DNA from: Maribacter sp. PR1
GTDB taxonomy: Bacteria > Bacteroidota > Bacteroidia > Flavobacteriales > Flavobacteriaceae
Reading direction: 5' to 3'
DNA length: 64,000 nucleotides
Assembly (NCBI RefSeq): GCF_028464145.1
Contig: NZ_JAQPCG010000006.1
Location: 186,001-250,000, forward strand
Shown in pieces: positions 9,031 to 17,199 of this stretch (within the stretch, counting starts at the first letter, position 1; the number at the start of each line of letters is the position of its first letter). Below the pieces are notes generated by a model. It saw only the letters and a list, made by a program, of their open reading frames with translations. It did no database searches and was not told the origin of the DNA. Position numbers and translations under genes: made by a program.

Positions 9031-9056
9031 AAAGCTGTTTCTTAGGAAACAGCTTT
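9031..9056 (-). terminator. Intrinsic terminator after DUF2853 gene
   Basis: Perfect 11-bp stem AAAGCTGTTTC / GAAACAGCTTT with a TTAG loop. It is flanked by an A-run on its left and a T-run on its right, so both strands have the U-tract. It lies 24 nt beyond the stop of the DUF2853 gene and ends the menD-DUF2853 transcript before the separately promoted CvfB gene. Confidence 0.88.
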
Positions 9057-9079
9057 TTGATATGGTTAAAAATGACTTT

Positions 9080-9418
9080 CTAATAGGCCGAAGCTTTGTT
9101 AAAATGCTTGCATAACATGTAGTATACAACAGCTCTATATTTATTTTTGTTCGATGAACCGTACTTATCCATAACACTTTTTATGGCCTCCATAAGTTGT
9201 GGCCCGTCACTAAGACCTAATTTTTTAATTAAATAATTGTTTTTTACGGTTTCCAGTTCTTTCTCATCACCTCCCGACACTTTGGAGGCGTCAAGGTTAT
9301 AAATGGAAGGTCCTAAACCAACAGTTACTTTGGTAAGCAAATCCATGTCTGCACTTTCACCGAATTTATCCTTGATGTCAGCTGCATATTTTTCAATAAG
9401 CTCGTCTCTTTTACTCAT
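9080..9418 (-). CDS. DUF2853 family protein
   Basis: Small soluble, helical protein of 112 residues that matches the DUF2853 family by overall sequence, with MSKRDELIEKYAADIKDKFG at the start and KYRAVVYYMLCKHF near the end. The family has no established biochemical role. It lies 40 nt downstream of menD on the same strand and is followed by a strong terminator, so it is probably the last gene of the menD transcript. Its steady company with menD in flavobacteria is known; a link to menaquinone is not shown. Confidence 0.85.
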   Translation of the reverse strand: MSKRDELIEKYAADIKDKFGESADMDLLTKVTVGLGPSIYNLDASKVSGGDEKELETVKNNYLIKKLGLSDGPQLMEAIKSVMDKYGSSNKNKYRAVVYYMLCKHFNKASAY

Positions 9419-9458
9419 AATTTGTAGTGTCTTAAAAAGTTAATAGTTAATATTTTCC

Positions 9459-11207
9459 CTAAGATATGAAATGAAAATAGTCTGTCAAAATTTTATTGTT
9501 TATTACCCTAGGGGTAAATATTTCTAAAAGTTTAGGTTTATCGGAGGTATTGTAGAAACCCTCCAGAGAATTTCGCAGTGAAATATCATCTGAAGCGGAA
9601 TCATATTTTAAATTGTACATGTCGCATAAAGACGAAGCATTTAATTTATGTTTGGTTTCAAAAAAACGCTCATACGAATCTGAATCCTTACGACCGGGTA
9701 GAATTCTGAAAATACCTCCTCCCCCATTATTTATAAGAATGATTCTGAAATCCTTTCTTATATAATCGTTCCACAAAGCATTACTGTCATAAAAAAAGCT
9801 AAGATCTCCAGTAATTAATAGTGTTGGTGTTGCCTCATTAACAGATGCTCCAATTGCAGTAGATGTACTACCATCAATGCCACTGGCCCCTCTATTACAA
9901 AACACTTTTAATGAGGGACTTAATGGAAATAATTGCGTATATCTTATTGTAGAGCTATTGGCTAAATGTAATTGATACTCCTCTGGTATTGACTTTAAAA
10001 CCCTATCAAAAACCAAGAAGTCGGAATATGGAACCTGACTCAAATATTCCTCCCTTTTAATTTGGTATATTAATCTAACCTTATCCCAAAGTTTAAAATA
10101 ATTGGATGGTGATTCTGACCATTCCGCATAGATGCTTTCGAAGAATTTGTTAACTGAAGTTTTAACATGTTTTTCCAAACAAAAGTAGGTATCATTGGCT
10201 TTGGTATATCCAACATGCCAATGATGTTTTGGTTCATATTCTCGAAGAAAAGCCTTCACTTTTTTGGAAACCACATGACCTCCGAAGGTCAGCAAAATAT
10301 CAGGTTTTAAATCCTTGAATAATTCATCCTTTTTTTCGCTTAATTCGATCGGTGCCAAAATAGAGTCTATACTGGTAAAAAAGTTTGGATGGTGCATATT
10401 TGAGGTGGTCTCCGTAAAAACTATCACAGAAGAATCACTCCCTAATGCCTCTAAAATATCCTCTTCCAATAAATTGGGGTTATTAACTCCTACCAATACC
10501 ATTTTTCGCTTAGCGTTCTTCCACGTTTCCCGAAAACTACTTGGAATTATTTCCGAATCCATTCTTTTAAAATCAACAGCTTTTGGGAGTGCTAAGTCAA
10601 TTTCCACCGTATCATATAAAGGTTCCTCCATGGGAACATTGATATGAATAGGTAATTGTTGTTGAAATGCAACTGTTAATGACGTACTTAATTCTAGATC
10701 ATTGTGGGTCTGAACTTCTATTTGCAGTTGATTAAGATCATCATCCGCTAACCAAGATGGACTATATCGATTGATCCTTTCGGTTGCATGTATCAGGTCT
10801 TGTTTTAAATTGGCAGAATACCCTATGTGTTTTTCATATACATTTTCCTGTCGAATAGTCTGCCCATCACCAATATCAATTTTATAGGAAGGTCTATCCG
10901 CTGAAATAACTATTAATGGAATCTCACTGTAATATGCCTCCGCTATCGCCGGGTAATAGTTTAATAAGGCACTTCCAGAAGTACATAACAAAACAACTGG
11001 CCTATCTAAGTGTTGTGCCATTCCCATTCCATAAAAAGCAGCGCATCGTTCATCTACAATACTAAAACATTTAAAAAAAGGATCGTTTGTAAATGAAAGT
11101 GTCAAAGGAGCATTTCTGGAACCTGGAGAAATGACGATGTTATTTATCCCATTGGCCTTGCAATGCCCAATAATCGATTGGGCTACGGGTATTGTTGAGT
11201 AATTCAT
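9459..11207 (-). CDS. menD: 2-succinyl-5-enolpyruvyl-6-hydroxy-3-cyclohexene-1-carboxylate synthase MenD
   Basis: Thiamine-diphosphate enzyme that adds the succinic semialdehyde unit from 2-oxoglutarate to isochorismate. At 582 residues it is full length. The N-terminal Pyr domain contains VISPGSRNAPLT (about 24-35) and the conserved glutamate in DERCAAFYGMGMA. The C-terminal PP domain holds the ThDP/Mg motif GDLSFFYDSNALW to NNGGGGIF (about 470-500). It lies 49 nt after menF, but a complete promoter (TTG-N21-TATTTTTG) sits in that gap, so menD can also be transcribed on its own with almost no leader. Confidence 0.95.
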   Translation of the reverse strand: MNYSTIPVAQSIIGHCKANGINNIVISPGSRNAPLTLSFTNDPFFKCFSIVDERCAAFYGMGMAQHLDRPVVLLCTSGSALLNYYPAIAEAYYSEIPLIVISADRPSYKIDIGDGQTIRQENVYEKHIGYSANLKQDLIHATERINRYSPSWLADDDLNQLQIEVQTHNDLELSTSLTVAFQQQLPIHINVPMEEPLYDTVEIDLALPKAVDFKRMDSEIIPSSFRETWKNAKRKMVLVGVNNPNLLEEDILEALGSDSSVIVFTETTSNMHHPNFFTSIDSILAPIELSEKKDELFKDLKPDILLTFGGHVVSKKVKAFLREYEPKHHWHVGYTKANDTYFCLEKHVKTSVNKFFESIYAEWSESPSNYFKLWDKVRLIYQIKREEYLSQVPYSDFLVFDRVLKSIPEEYQLHLANSSTIRYTQLFPLSPSLKVFCNRGASGIDGSTSTAIGASVNEATPTLLITGDLSFFYDSNALWNDYIRKDFRIILINNGGGGIFRILPGRKDSDSYERFFETKHKLNASSLCDMYNLKYDSASDDISLRNSLEGFYNTSDKPKLLEIFTPRVINNKILTDYFHFIS

Positions 11208-11213
11208 GGACTA

Positions 11214-11245
11214 CAAAAATAAGACCTCTGAGTGTCTTAAACCAA
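11214..11245 (-). promoter_or_regulatory. Promoter TTG-N21-TATTTTTG before menD
   Basis: On the minus strand a -33 TTG (11245-11243) and a -7 TATTTTTG (11221-11214) are separated by 21 nt, within the flavobacterial range. The G of the box is 6 nt before the menD ATG, so the transcript would have a leader of only a few bases. Confidence 0.6.
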
Positions 11246-11256
11246 TAGCTTTGGGG

Positions 11257-12369
11257 TTAATCCGAAAGAACTTTTAATATCGTTTCACTTTTGTTTTCTG
11301 TTTCCTCCCATTCCTTCTGGGGTTCTGATCCCCAGGTTATTCCACCACCTACATATAACGTGGCCAATCCCTTGTTTAACTGCATGCAACGGAGGTTTAC
11401 ATATAGTTCCGTTCTGGTAAGGACTGATTTATAGGCACTATTTTCTTTATTTTTGAGGTTGATATTTCTGGATTGCTCCTGTTTAAAATTCAGTTCGCCC
11501 AAAAAACCGGTGTAGAACAAACGATTATAGTTTTCATTCTTCAATATAAAATCTTTAGCGTTTTTTTTGGGGATTCCACAAACTGCAGGGGTTGGGTGAA
11601 GCGATCTTATTAATTTACCCAAACCATCTCTTTCGAAATTGCCGGATATCTTAGTTCTAAGATGCCAAAGCTTACCCGCCCTCGTAGATTCTTGATCACC
11701 TATTTTCAAGGCCTTGGTTTTTCCCTGTAAAACTTGTTCAATATAGTCCGTTACTAATTGTTGCTCGTGGAGTTCTTTCTTTCCCCATTCTGGATTTACT
11801 ATATTTTCATCGAAAACTTGAGTACCCGCCAATGACATGGTCGTAAAGGAAGTGCCAACAGTTTTTACTAAAATTTCTGGCGTAGCCCCTAACCAAACTC
11901 CAACTTTTGGATGATACCACACATAGCATAATGCATTGTTATAGGTATACACCAATTTCTTAAATATATGAATAGCGGAAATAGCTACTTGCACTTCCTT
12001 TTTTCTAGAAACCACCACTTTTTCCAATTCTTTTTTTCTGATGACTTCAATAGCTTTTTCAACTAAAGATTCAAACCCTTTCTTCTCTTCTTCGTTATTG
12101 GAAATGCTTGGGTTTTTAGTTACAGCATTCAAATTCCATTCTTCAATGGGTTCCTTTACCATTTCATCAGGCTTGATCAGTGTGGGTTTTTCGGTATCAT
12201 CAAATGGGGCAAGGACAAAGCCCTTTTCTGTAAAATCCCCTACGGTATGCAGCAGGTCGTCACGCTGAAAGATACCCTTTAACAGCTGTTCCTTAGGTTT
12301 CCTGTAAAGAACAAATGGCAGTTGTTGATTAAACTGATTTTGGGCTTTCTCAAAAATGAATGAAACCAT
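11257..12369 (-). CDS. menF: Isochorismate synthase MenF
   Basis: Chorismate-utilising enzyme that converts chorismate to isochorismate, the entry step of menaquinone synthesis. The C-terminal domain has the general-base lysine region KVVVSRKKEV, SLAGTQVFDE, LWHLRTKISG, HPTPAVCGIPK and YTGFLGELN, all diagnostic of the MenF/EntC branch. The frame opens at TTG 12390, but the ATG at 12367-12369 comes one base after the thioesterase stop (TAACATG), so I place the start there, giving 370 residues. It forms one transcript with the thioesterase. Menaquinone rather than siderophore use is inferred from menD next door. Confidence 0.92.
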   Translation of the reverse strand: MVSFIFEKAQNQFNQQLPFVLYRKPKEQLLKGIFQRDDLLHTVGDFTEKGFVLAPFDDTEKPTLIKPDEMVKEPIEEWNLNAVTKNPSISNNEEEKKGFESLVEKAIEVIRKKELEKVVVSRKKEVQVAISAIHIFKKLVYTYNNALCYVWYHPKVGVWLGATPEILVKTVGTSFTTMSLAGTQVFDENIVNPEWGKKELHEQQLVTDYIEQVLQGKTKALKIGDQESTRAGKLWHLRTKISGNFERDGLGKLIRSLHPTPAVCGIPKKNAKDFILKNENYNRLFYTGFLGELNFKQEQSRNINLKNKENSAYKSVLTRTELYVNLRCMQLNKGLATLYVGGGITWGSEPQKEWEETENKSETILKVLSD

Positions 12370-12370
12370 G

Positions 12371-12793
12371 TTATTTTTTTGGCAGGGCAATAGTGGTCAA
12401 CTTACATATGGATATCAACTGATCTTCTTCATTGGTAATTCTAATATCCCATACCTGTGTGGTTCTTCCTTTATGAATAAAAGTAGCCTTGGCATAAACA
12501 AACCCCTCTTTTATACTTCTTACATGATTTGCTGAAATTTCGATTCCGCGTACAAAGAACTCAGAAGCATTCAAAAAAATGTAAGAGGCCATACTCCCTA
12601 CACTTTCGGCCAAAGCAACCATAGCACCTCCGTGAAGTACTCCATCCGGCTGGTGCACCCGAGCGTTAACCGGCATTTGGGCTATTAAAAAATCCTCTCC
12701 GACATCCACATACTTTATGTCCAAGGTCTCCATCATGGTATTTTTGGAAGATGCATTGCACACATCAAGTATCTTATCTTTGTGTTCGCTCAT
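12371..12793 (-). CDS. Hotdog-fold thioesterase, probable DHNA-CoA hydrolase (MenI-like)
   Basis: PaaI/YdiI-type hotdog thioesterase of 140 residues. The signature is HQPDGVLHGGAMVALAES (about 47-64), with the catalytic acid in ALAES and the HGG turn. In E. coli the YdiI member hydrolyses 1,4-dihydroxy-2-naphthoyl-CoA (MenI) and EntH is a close paralogue. Location directly in front of menF, one base apart, favours the MenI role. Substrate choice within this family cannot be read from sequence, so the DHNA-CoA assignment is contextual. Confidence 0.85.
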   Translation of the reverse strand: MSEHKDKILDVCNASSKNTMMETLDIKYVDVGEDFLIAQMPVNARVHQPDGVLHGGAMVALAESVGSMASYIFLNASEFFVRGIEISANHVRSIKEGFVYAKATFIHKGRTTQVWDIRITNEEDQLISICKLTTIALPKK

Positions 12794-12855
12794 TATTTTT
12801 TATTGTAAAATTAATGAATACAATAGCAAGAGCATCAACCTTAGATATTAGATTT

Positions 12856-13503
12856 ATGAATACTACTATAAAACAAGTTACTTATGAACATTCCAACTCC
12901 TACGAAACACTTAATAAACTTGGCCCACAGACCAAGAATGTTTGGTTGGTCTTTCATGGTATAGGATTTTTAAGTAAATACTTTCTCAGATATTTCGATG
13001 AATTGGACAGTAAGGAAAATTATATAATAGCCCCTCAAGCACCTTCAAAGTACTATCTAAACAATCAATATAGACATGTTGGGGCAAGCTGGCTAACTAG
13101 AGTGGATACCCTGCAAGAAACTGAAAATGTTTTGAATTATATTAATAAAGTTTTGGAGAGTGAAAACATTCCCGAAGCATGCAACTTGATAATTTTTGGG
13201 TTTTCCCAAGGGGTATCCATAGCCACGAGACTTATAGCGAAAACAGATTTGAAATGTAAAAAATTGATTTTGTATGCAGGGGGGTTGCCTAATGAATTAA
13301 CAGTAAAAGACTTTGAAAGCTTAATTGCAAATGGAACTGAAATATCGATGATTCTCGGTACAAAAGATGAATACCTTAACAAGAATAGGCTTGAAGAAGA
13401 ATCGAATAAGTTGGATGTCCTTTTTAAAGGACAAGCAAAACGAATTACATTTGATGGCGGACACGAAATAAAAAAAGAAATTATAAACTCTTTTGCAGAC
13501 TGA
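12856..13503 (+). CDS. Alpha/beta hydrolase (carboxylesterase/phospholipase-like)
   Basis: Serine hydrolase of 215 residues in the phospholipase/carboxylesterase family. It has an oxyanion segment VFHGIGF, nucleophile elbow GFSQGVS (GxSxG), acid in GTKDEYL, and histidine in DGGHEI near the C-terminus. The frame is open from 12751, overlapping the divergent thioesterase gene; the ATG at 12856 begins at the usual N-terminus, and 12814 is an alternative. The acetyltransferase ATG begins two bases after this stop, so the two genes probably form a pair. The substrate is unknown. Confidence 0.85.
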   Translation: MNTTIKQVTYEHSNSYETLNKLGPQTKNVWLVFHGIGFLSKYFLRYFDELDSKENYIIAPQAPSKYYLNNQYRHVGASWLTRVDTLQETENVLNYINKVLESENIPEACNLIIFGFSQGVSIATRLIAKTDLKCKKLILYAGGLPNELTVKDFESLIANGTEISMILGTKDEYLNKNRLEEESNKLDVLFKGQAKRITFDGGHEIKKEIINSFAD

Positions 13504-13504
13504 T

Positions 13505-14056
13505 ATGGAAGTAACTCTCGAAAATGAAAGGGTGAGATTATCACCCCTAACCATGGAAAACTATGAACAATTAATTCCAATCGCTTCTGAAGAAAAATTG
13601 GTGCAATATTCTCCTTCTGATATTGAAACACCTGTAGCGCTAAAGAACTACGTAACATTATCACTGAAGCAGAAAGAAGAAAAATCCTCGATTCCCTTTA
13701 TTATTTATGATAAACAGTTGGGCAAGTACGCAGGAAGTACCCGATATATGAATATAGATTGGAGAAATAAAGTCCTACATATCGGCTCCACATGGATAGG
13801 AAAAGAATTTCAAGGGACGGGTCTAAATACCCAAATGAAGGATTTACTTTTACACTATGCTTTTATGGATTTGGGGTTTGAAAAAGTGGAATTCCGGATA
13901 GATGAACGGAACATAAAATCCAGAAAGGCAGTTGAAAAACTAGGGTGCAGTTTAGAAGGTGTCTTAAGAAAAAACGTATATCTGCTTGATGGTTATAAGC
14001 GCAATACATGTTGTTACGGCCTATTAAAAGAAGAATGGATAAAAACACTGAAATAA
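13505..14056 (+). CDS. GNAT N-acetyltransferase (RimJ/RimL type)
   Basis: Acetyl-CoA-dependent N-acyltransferase of 183 residues. The core shows strand VLHIGSTWIG, the acetyl-CoA pyrophosphate loop in EFQGTGLNTQMK (about 104-115) and FRIDERNIKSRKAVEKLG, the standard GNAT C-terminal half. The ATG at 13505 begins two bases after the hydrolase stop; an upstream in-frame TTG (13493) inside the hydrolase is less likely. The stop is two bases from the convergent gene, leaving no room for a terminator. The substrate amine is unknown. Confidence 0.88.
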   Translation: MEVTLENERVRLSPLTMENYEQLIPIASEEKLVQYSPSDIETPVALKNYVTLSLKQKEEKSSIPFIIYDKQLGKYAGSTRYMNIDWRNKVLHIGSTWIGKEFQGTGLNTQMKDLLLHYAFMDLGFEKVEFRIDERNIKSRKAVEKLGCSLEGVLRKNVYLLDGYKRNTCCYGLLKEEWIKTLK

Positions 14057-14057
14057 G

Positions 14058-14984
14058 CTATTCTTTCCCCTTCTTTTCCTTCGATTTATAATAGGTTATC
14101 TTTCTAGTAGTGTAGGCGTTTTCTGGAGTAATAATTTGCTTGATCCAATTCCCCCCTGATTCTTTATCATATTGATAGATATACTCTTTTTTGTCCAATA
14201 CATTTTCACCTCTCTTAGTTTCTTCTACTAGCATTCCATTTTCATCATAGCCATACGTAGTTCTTATTGTGGGTACAAATTTATTTTTATCTTCATTATA
14301 ATCGAACTCTTGTTGTGCCAACAATAATCCTTCTGGATTAAAAACTTCTTCATAGGCCTTATTGGCCTCACCTTTTAAAAATTCCTTTGTGAGCACTACT
14401 TTTTGAGTGTTCCCATTTTTTTTCTGAGTAGAGGTTCTGATCGACTTTAAGGGAACCTCGTTCAATAAATAGGTAATTGTAAACTCTCCCTTATACTTTT
14501 TATATTCTACCAAGGTTTCATCCGTACCTTCATTATTGGTTCTTACCATTTTAGTAAGATCTCCATTTTCATCATAGGTATAGATATATTGGTCTAAAAA
14601 CTCCTTATCATAAGAAATAATTTTCTCTGTAACCTGTCTATTCTCCGTTGTATCCAATTCAAAAAAATGGGCTATAGAAGTACTGGGGTCAAACTTATTG
14701 TCCCTATAGGTTTCTGATCTTTTTTCCAAAAGCATACTATCCTTATACTTATAATAAACCACATCGTAATCCGTATCGCTGTAACGCGTTACCGATTTTA
14801 TCAGAAGTCCTTTTCTATTAAAATCGTACTCTTCCTTGCCGTACTTGGTACTTACAAGGCACGTCTTTACACTATCTTTCAAATCAAAATCCGCCAAGCT
14901 GAATATTTTCACTTCTTGGGCCAGGGAAAATGATGGGAGTGCCAACAATCCCAACAAAAAAGTATAAACGATTTTTTTTATCAT
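14058..14984 (-). CDS. Secreted protein with YD-like repeats, function unknown
   Basis: A 308-residue protein with a clear signal peptide (about 1-22, ending SFSLAQ). The mature part consists of beta-rich units resembling degenerate YD/RHS repeats: YDENGDLTKMVRT, FNPEGLLLAQQEFDY, YGYDENGMLVEETKRG and YIYQYDKESGGNWIKQI. I see no toxin domain, catalytic motif or sorting tag. Its ATG follows a promoter (TTG-N19-TAGTTTTG) by 4 nt, so it is its own transcription unit. Homologues of this kind are common, uncharacterised Bacteroidota envelope or periplasmic proteins. Confidence 0.8.
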   Translation of the reverse strand: MIKKIVYTFLLGLLALPSFSLAQEVKIFSLADFDLKDSVKTCLVSTKYGKEEYDFNRKGLLIKSVTRYSDTDYDVVYYKYKDSMLLEKRSETYRDNKFDPSTSIAHFFELDTTENRQVTEKIISYDKEFLDQYIYTYDENGDLTKMVRTNNEGTDETLVEYKKYKGEFTITYLLNEVPLKSIRTSTQKKNGNTQKVVLTKEFLKGEANKAYEEVFNPEGLLLAQQEFDYNEDKNKFVPTIRTTYGYDENGMLVEETKRGENVLDKKEYIYQYDKESGGNWIKQIITPENAYTTRKITYYKSKEKKGKE

Positions 14985-14988
14985 AGCA

Positions 14989-15018
14989 CAAAACTAAGTC
15001 AATTACCAACCGAAACAA
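14989..15018 (-). promoter_or_regulatory. Promoter TTG-N19-TAGTTTTG, leaderless arrangement
   Basis: On the minus strand the -33 TTG is at 15018-15016 and the -7 TAGTTTTG at 14996-14989, 19 nt apart. Four bases separate the box from the ATG of the YD-like gene. Confidence 0.6.
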
Positions 15019-15036
15019 ATTACATTCCAAAAATAA

Positions 15037-15064
15037 AAAAGGAGCGACTAGTGCCGCTCCTTTT
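15037..15064 (-). terminator. Intrinsic terminator after dnaK
   Basis: Ten-bp stem (AAAAGGAGCG / CGCTCCTTTT) around an 8-nt loop, beginning 21 nt past the dnaK stop, with A- and T-runs on its flanks. It separates dnaK from the downstream secreted-protein gene. Confidence 0.85.
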
Positions 15065-15084
15065 AATATTGAGATACTTAGGAT

Positions 15085-16998
15085 TTATTTCACTTCTTCG
15101 AAGTCAACGTCCTCAACATTGTCTCCTTCAGATGCATCACCACTATCCGCTGTCGGTTCTCCTTGAGCAGGATCTCCCGCACCTTGTTGTGCCTCGGCTT
15201 GAGCCTTATACATCTCTTCGGAAGCTACTTTCCAAGCTTCGTTAATTTTATCCAAAGCTGGGGTAATAACCGCTAAATCTTTGGACTCATAAGCTGTTTT
15301 CAATTCAGCAAGTGCATCCTCAATGGGTTTTTTCTTGTCATCGGACAGTTTATCCCCAAATTCAGAAAGTTGCTTTTCCGTTTGGAAAATCATTCCATCT
15401 GCCTCGTTCAATTTATCAGCTGTTTCCTTCGCTTTTTTATCGCTTTCCGCATTCGCTTCAGCCTCGGCTTTCATCTTTTTGATTTCCTCTTCCGTTAATC
15501 CTGAAGAAGCTTCAATTCTAATATCCTGGGATTTTCCAGTAGCCTTGTCCGTAGCGGAAACTTTTATAATACCATTGGCATCGATATCAAAAGTCACTTC
15601 GATTTGAGGTGTTCCTCTTGGAGCTGGTGGAATACCGTCTAAGTGGAACTTACCAATTGTTTTGTTATCCGCAGCCATTGGTCGCTCTCCCTGAAGTACA
15701 TGTATTTCTACCGAAGGCTGATTGTCTGCCGCCGTTGAGAATACTTGTGACTTCTTCGTAGGTATAGTCGTATTGGCCTCAATTAACTTGGTCATTACAC
15801 TTCCCATAGTTTCAATACCTAATGAAAGCGGTGTTACATCCAATAACAATACATCTTTAACATCGCCGGTCAAAACACCACCTTGTATAGCTGCACCTAT
15901 AGCAACAACCTCATCTGGGTTAACGCCTTTGGAAGGTTTCTTACCAAAAAACTTCTCAACGGCTTCCTGTACGGCAGGGATTCTTGTGGATCCACCTACT
16001 AGAATGATTTCATCGATATCACTTTTAGAAAGTCCTGCAGCTTTCAAAGCTGTTTCACAGGGTTGAATCGTTCTTTTTACTAAATCGGCAATCAATTGCT
16101 CGAACTTAGACCTTGTCAAAGTACGTACTAAGTGTTTAGGTCCAGAAGCTGTTGCCGTAACATATGGCAAGTTGATTTCGGTTTGCGCTGACGATGAAAG
16201 CTCTATTTTAGCCTTTTCAGCTGCTTCACGCAACCTTTGCAATGCCATAGCGTCATCTCGTAGATCCAAACTTTCTTCGGCCTTAAATTCCTCGGCTAAC
16301 CAATCGATAATTTTTTGGTCAACATCATCTCCTCCCAAATGGGTATCACCATCCGTAGCAAGTACCTCAAAAACACCATCACCCAATTCTAATATGGATA
16401 CATCATGTGTACCACCACCAAAGTCAAATACGACAACTTTTTGATCTTTATCCTTTTTATCCAAACCATAGGCCAAGGATGCAGCCGTAGGCTCATTAAT
16501 AATACGTTCTACAGTCAATCCTGCAATTTCTCCCGCTTCTTTGGTTGCCTGACGTTGCGAGTCATTAAAGTATGCTGGTACGGTAATTACCGCACGGGTA
16601 ACATCTTGCCCCAAATAATCCTCTGCGGTCTTCTTCATTTTTTGAAGAATCATGGCAGATAATTCTTGTGGGGTGTACAAACGACCATCAATATCAACAC
16701 GAGGGGTATTGTTATCTCCTTTAGTTACTTTATAAGGTACTCTTTTTGCTTCCTTTTCCGACTCGGAAAATTTATTCCCCATAAATCGCTTTATGGAGTA
16801 TATCGTTTTATGGGGATTGGTAACCGCCTGTCTTTTTGCAGGGTCACCGACCTTTATCTCACCACCCTCCACAAAAGCAATAACGGATGGTGTTGTTCTT
16901 TTACCTTCTGCATTTGGAATTACTACTGGCTCATTACCTTCCATAACGGAAACGCAAGAGTTGGTAGTACCCAAATCTATTCCAATAATCTTACTCAT
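15085..16998 (-). CDS. dnaK: Molecular chaperone DnaK (Hsp70)
   Basis: ATP-dependent cytosolic chaperone, 637 residues, full length. The N-terminal ATPase domain has [12 protein letters not shown] (phosphate-1), [13 protein letters not shown] (phosphate-2) and [13 protein letters not shown] (adenosine). The interdomain linker [15 protein letters not shown] is intact, as are the substrate-binding domain and a C-terminal tail ending in an acidic DVDFEEVK peptide typical of Hsp70. No grpE or dnaJ is adjacent. A palindrome and a near-consensus -7 box lie upstream. Confidence 0.98.
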   Translation of the reverse strand: MSKIIGIDLGTTNSCVSVMEGNEPVVIPNAEGKRTTPSVIAFVEGGEIKVGDPAKRQAVTNPHKTIYSIKRFMGNKFSESEKEAKRVPYKVTKGDNNTPRVDIDGRLYTPQELSAMILQKMKKTAEDYLGQDVTRAVITVPAYFNDSQRQATKEAGEIAGLTVERIINEPTAASLAYGLDKKDKDQKVVVFDFGGGTHDVSILELGDGVFEVLATDGDTHLGGDDVDQKIIDWLAEEFKAEESLDLRDDAMALQRLREAAEKAKIELSSSAQTEINLPYVTATASGPKHLVRTLTRSKFEQLIADLVKRTIQPCETALKAAGLSKSDIDEIILVGGSTRIPAVQEAVEKFFGKKPSKGVNPDEVVAIGAAIQGGVLTGDVKDVLLLDVTPLSLGIETMGSVMTKLIEANTTIPTKKSQVFSTAADNQPSVEIHVLQGERPMAADNKTIGKFHLDGIPPAPRGTPQIEVTFDIDANGIIKVSATDKATGKSQDIRIEASSGLTEEEIKKMKAEAEANAESDKKAKETADKLNEADGMIFQTEKQLSEFGDKLSDDKKKPIEDALAELKTAYESKDLAVITPALDKINEAWKVASEEMYKAQAEAQQGAGDPAQGEPTADSGDASEGDNVEDVDFEEVK

Positions 16999-17050
16999 TT
17001 TATATGTTTTAAAATTTAAGTGCTTAATTTTTCAATCACTGTACAAATGA

Positions 17051-17089
17051 CAAACAATATGCCAAGGGACAAAAACTGACAGGATGTCA
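17051..17089 (-). promoter_or_regulatory. Putative dnaK promoter with palindromic operator
   Basis: On the minus strand TGACA-TCC-TGTCA (17089-17077) is a perfect 5-bp inverted repeat. Eighteen bases further lies TATTGTTTG (17059-17051), a -7 box with one extra spacer base. The palindrome sits where the -33 element would be, about 80 nt before the dnaK ATG. A heat-shock operator is an inference; no CIRCE element (TTAGCACTC) is present. Confidence 0.45.
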
Positions 17090-17138
17090 TTTATTCATTT
17101 AATTCGTCTTTCTACTAGTGGTTTTAAATAAATCAAAA

Positions 17139-17170
17139 TTGAAAACGACAACTTCCTCAATCTAACTTTG
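17139..17170 (+). promoter_or_regulatory. Promoter TTG-N21-TAACTTTG for the serine dehydratase gene
   Basis: A -33 TTG at 17139-17141 and a perfect -7 TAACTTTG at 17163-17170 are 21 nt apart. The box lies 29 nt before the ATG at 17200. The same TCTAACTTTG string recurs in the polysaccharide promoter near 28550. Confidence 0.65.
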
Positions 17171-17199
17171 TACATTAGTATTTGACTAGAATAAAGGAT

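Noticed and set aside
13137-13664. Minus-strand open frame of 175 codons across the hydrolase/acetyltransferase junction
   Set aside because: It is antisense to two well-supported genes, resembles no family and crosses their junction without any start or promoter signal.
16666-17019. Plus-strand frames opposite the start of dnaK
   Set aside because: They mirror the highly constrained DnaK codons and have no independent support.
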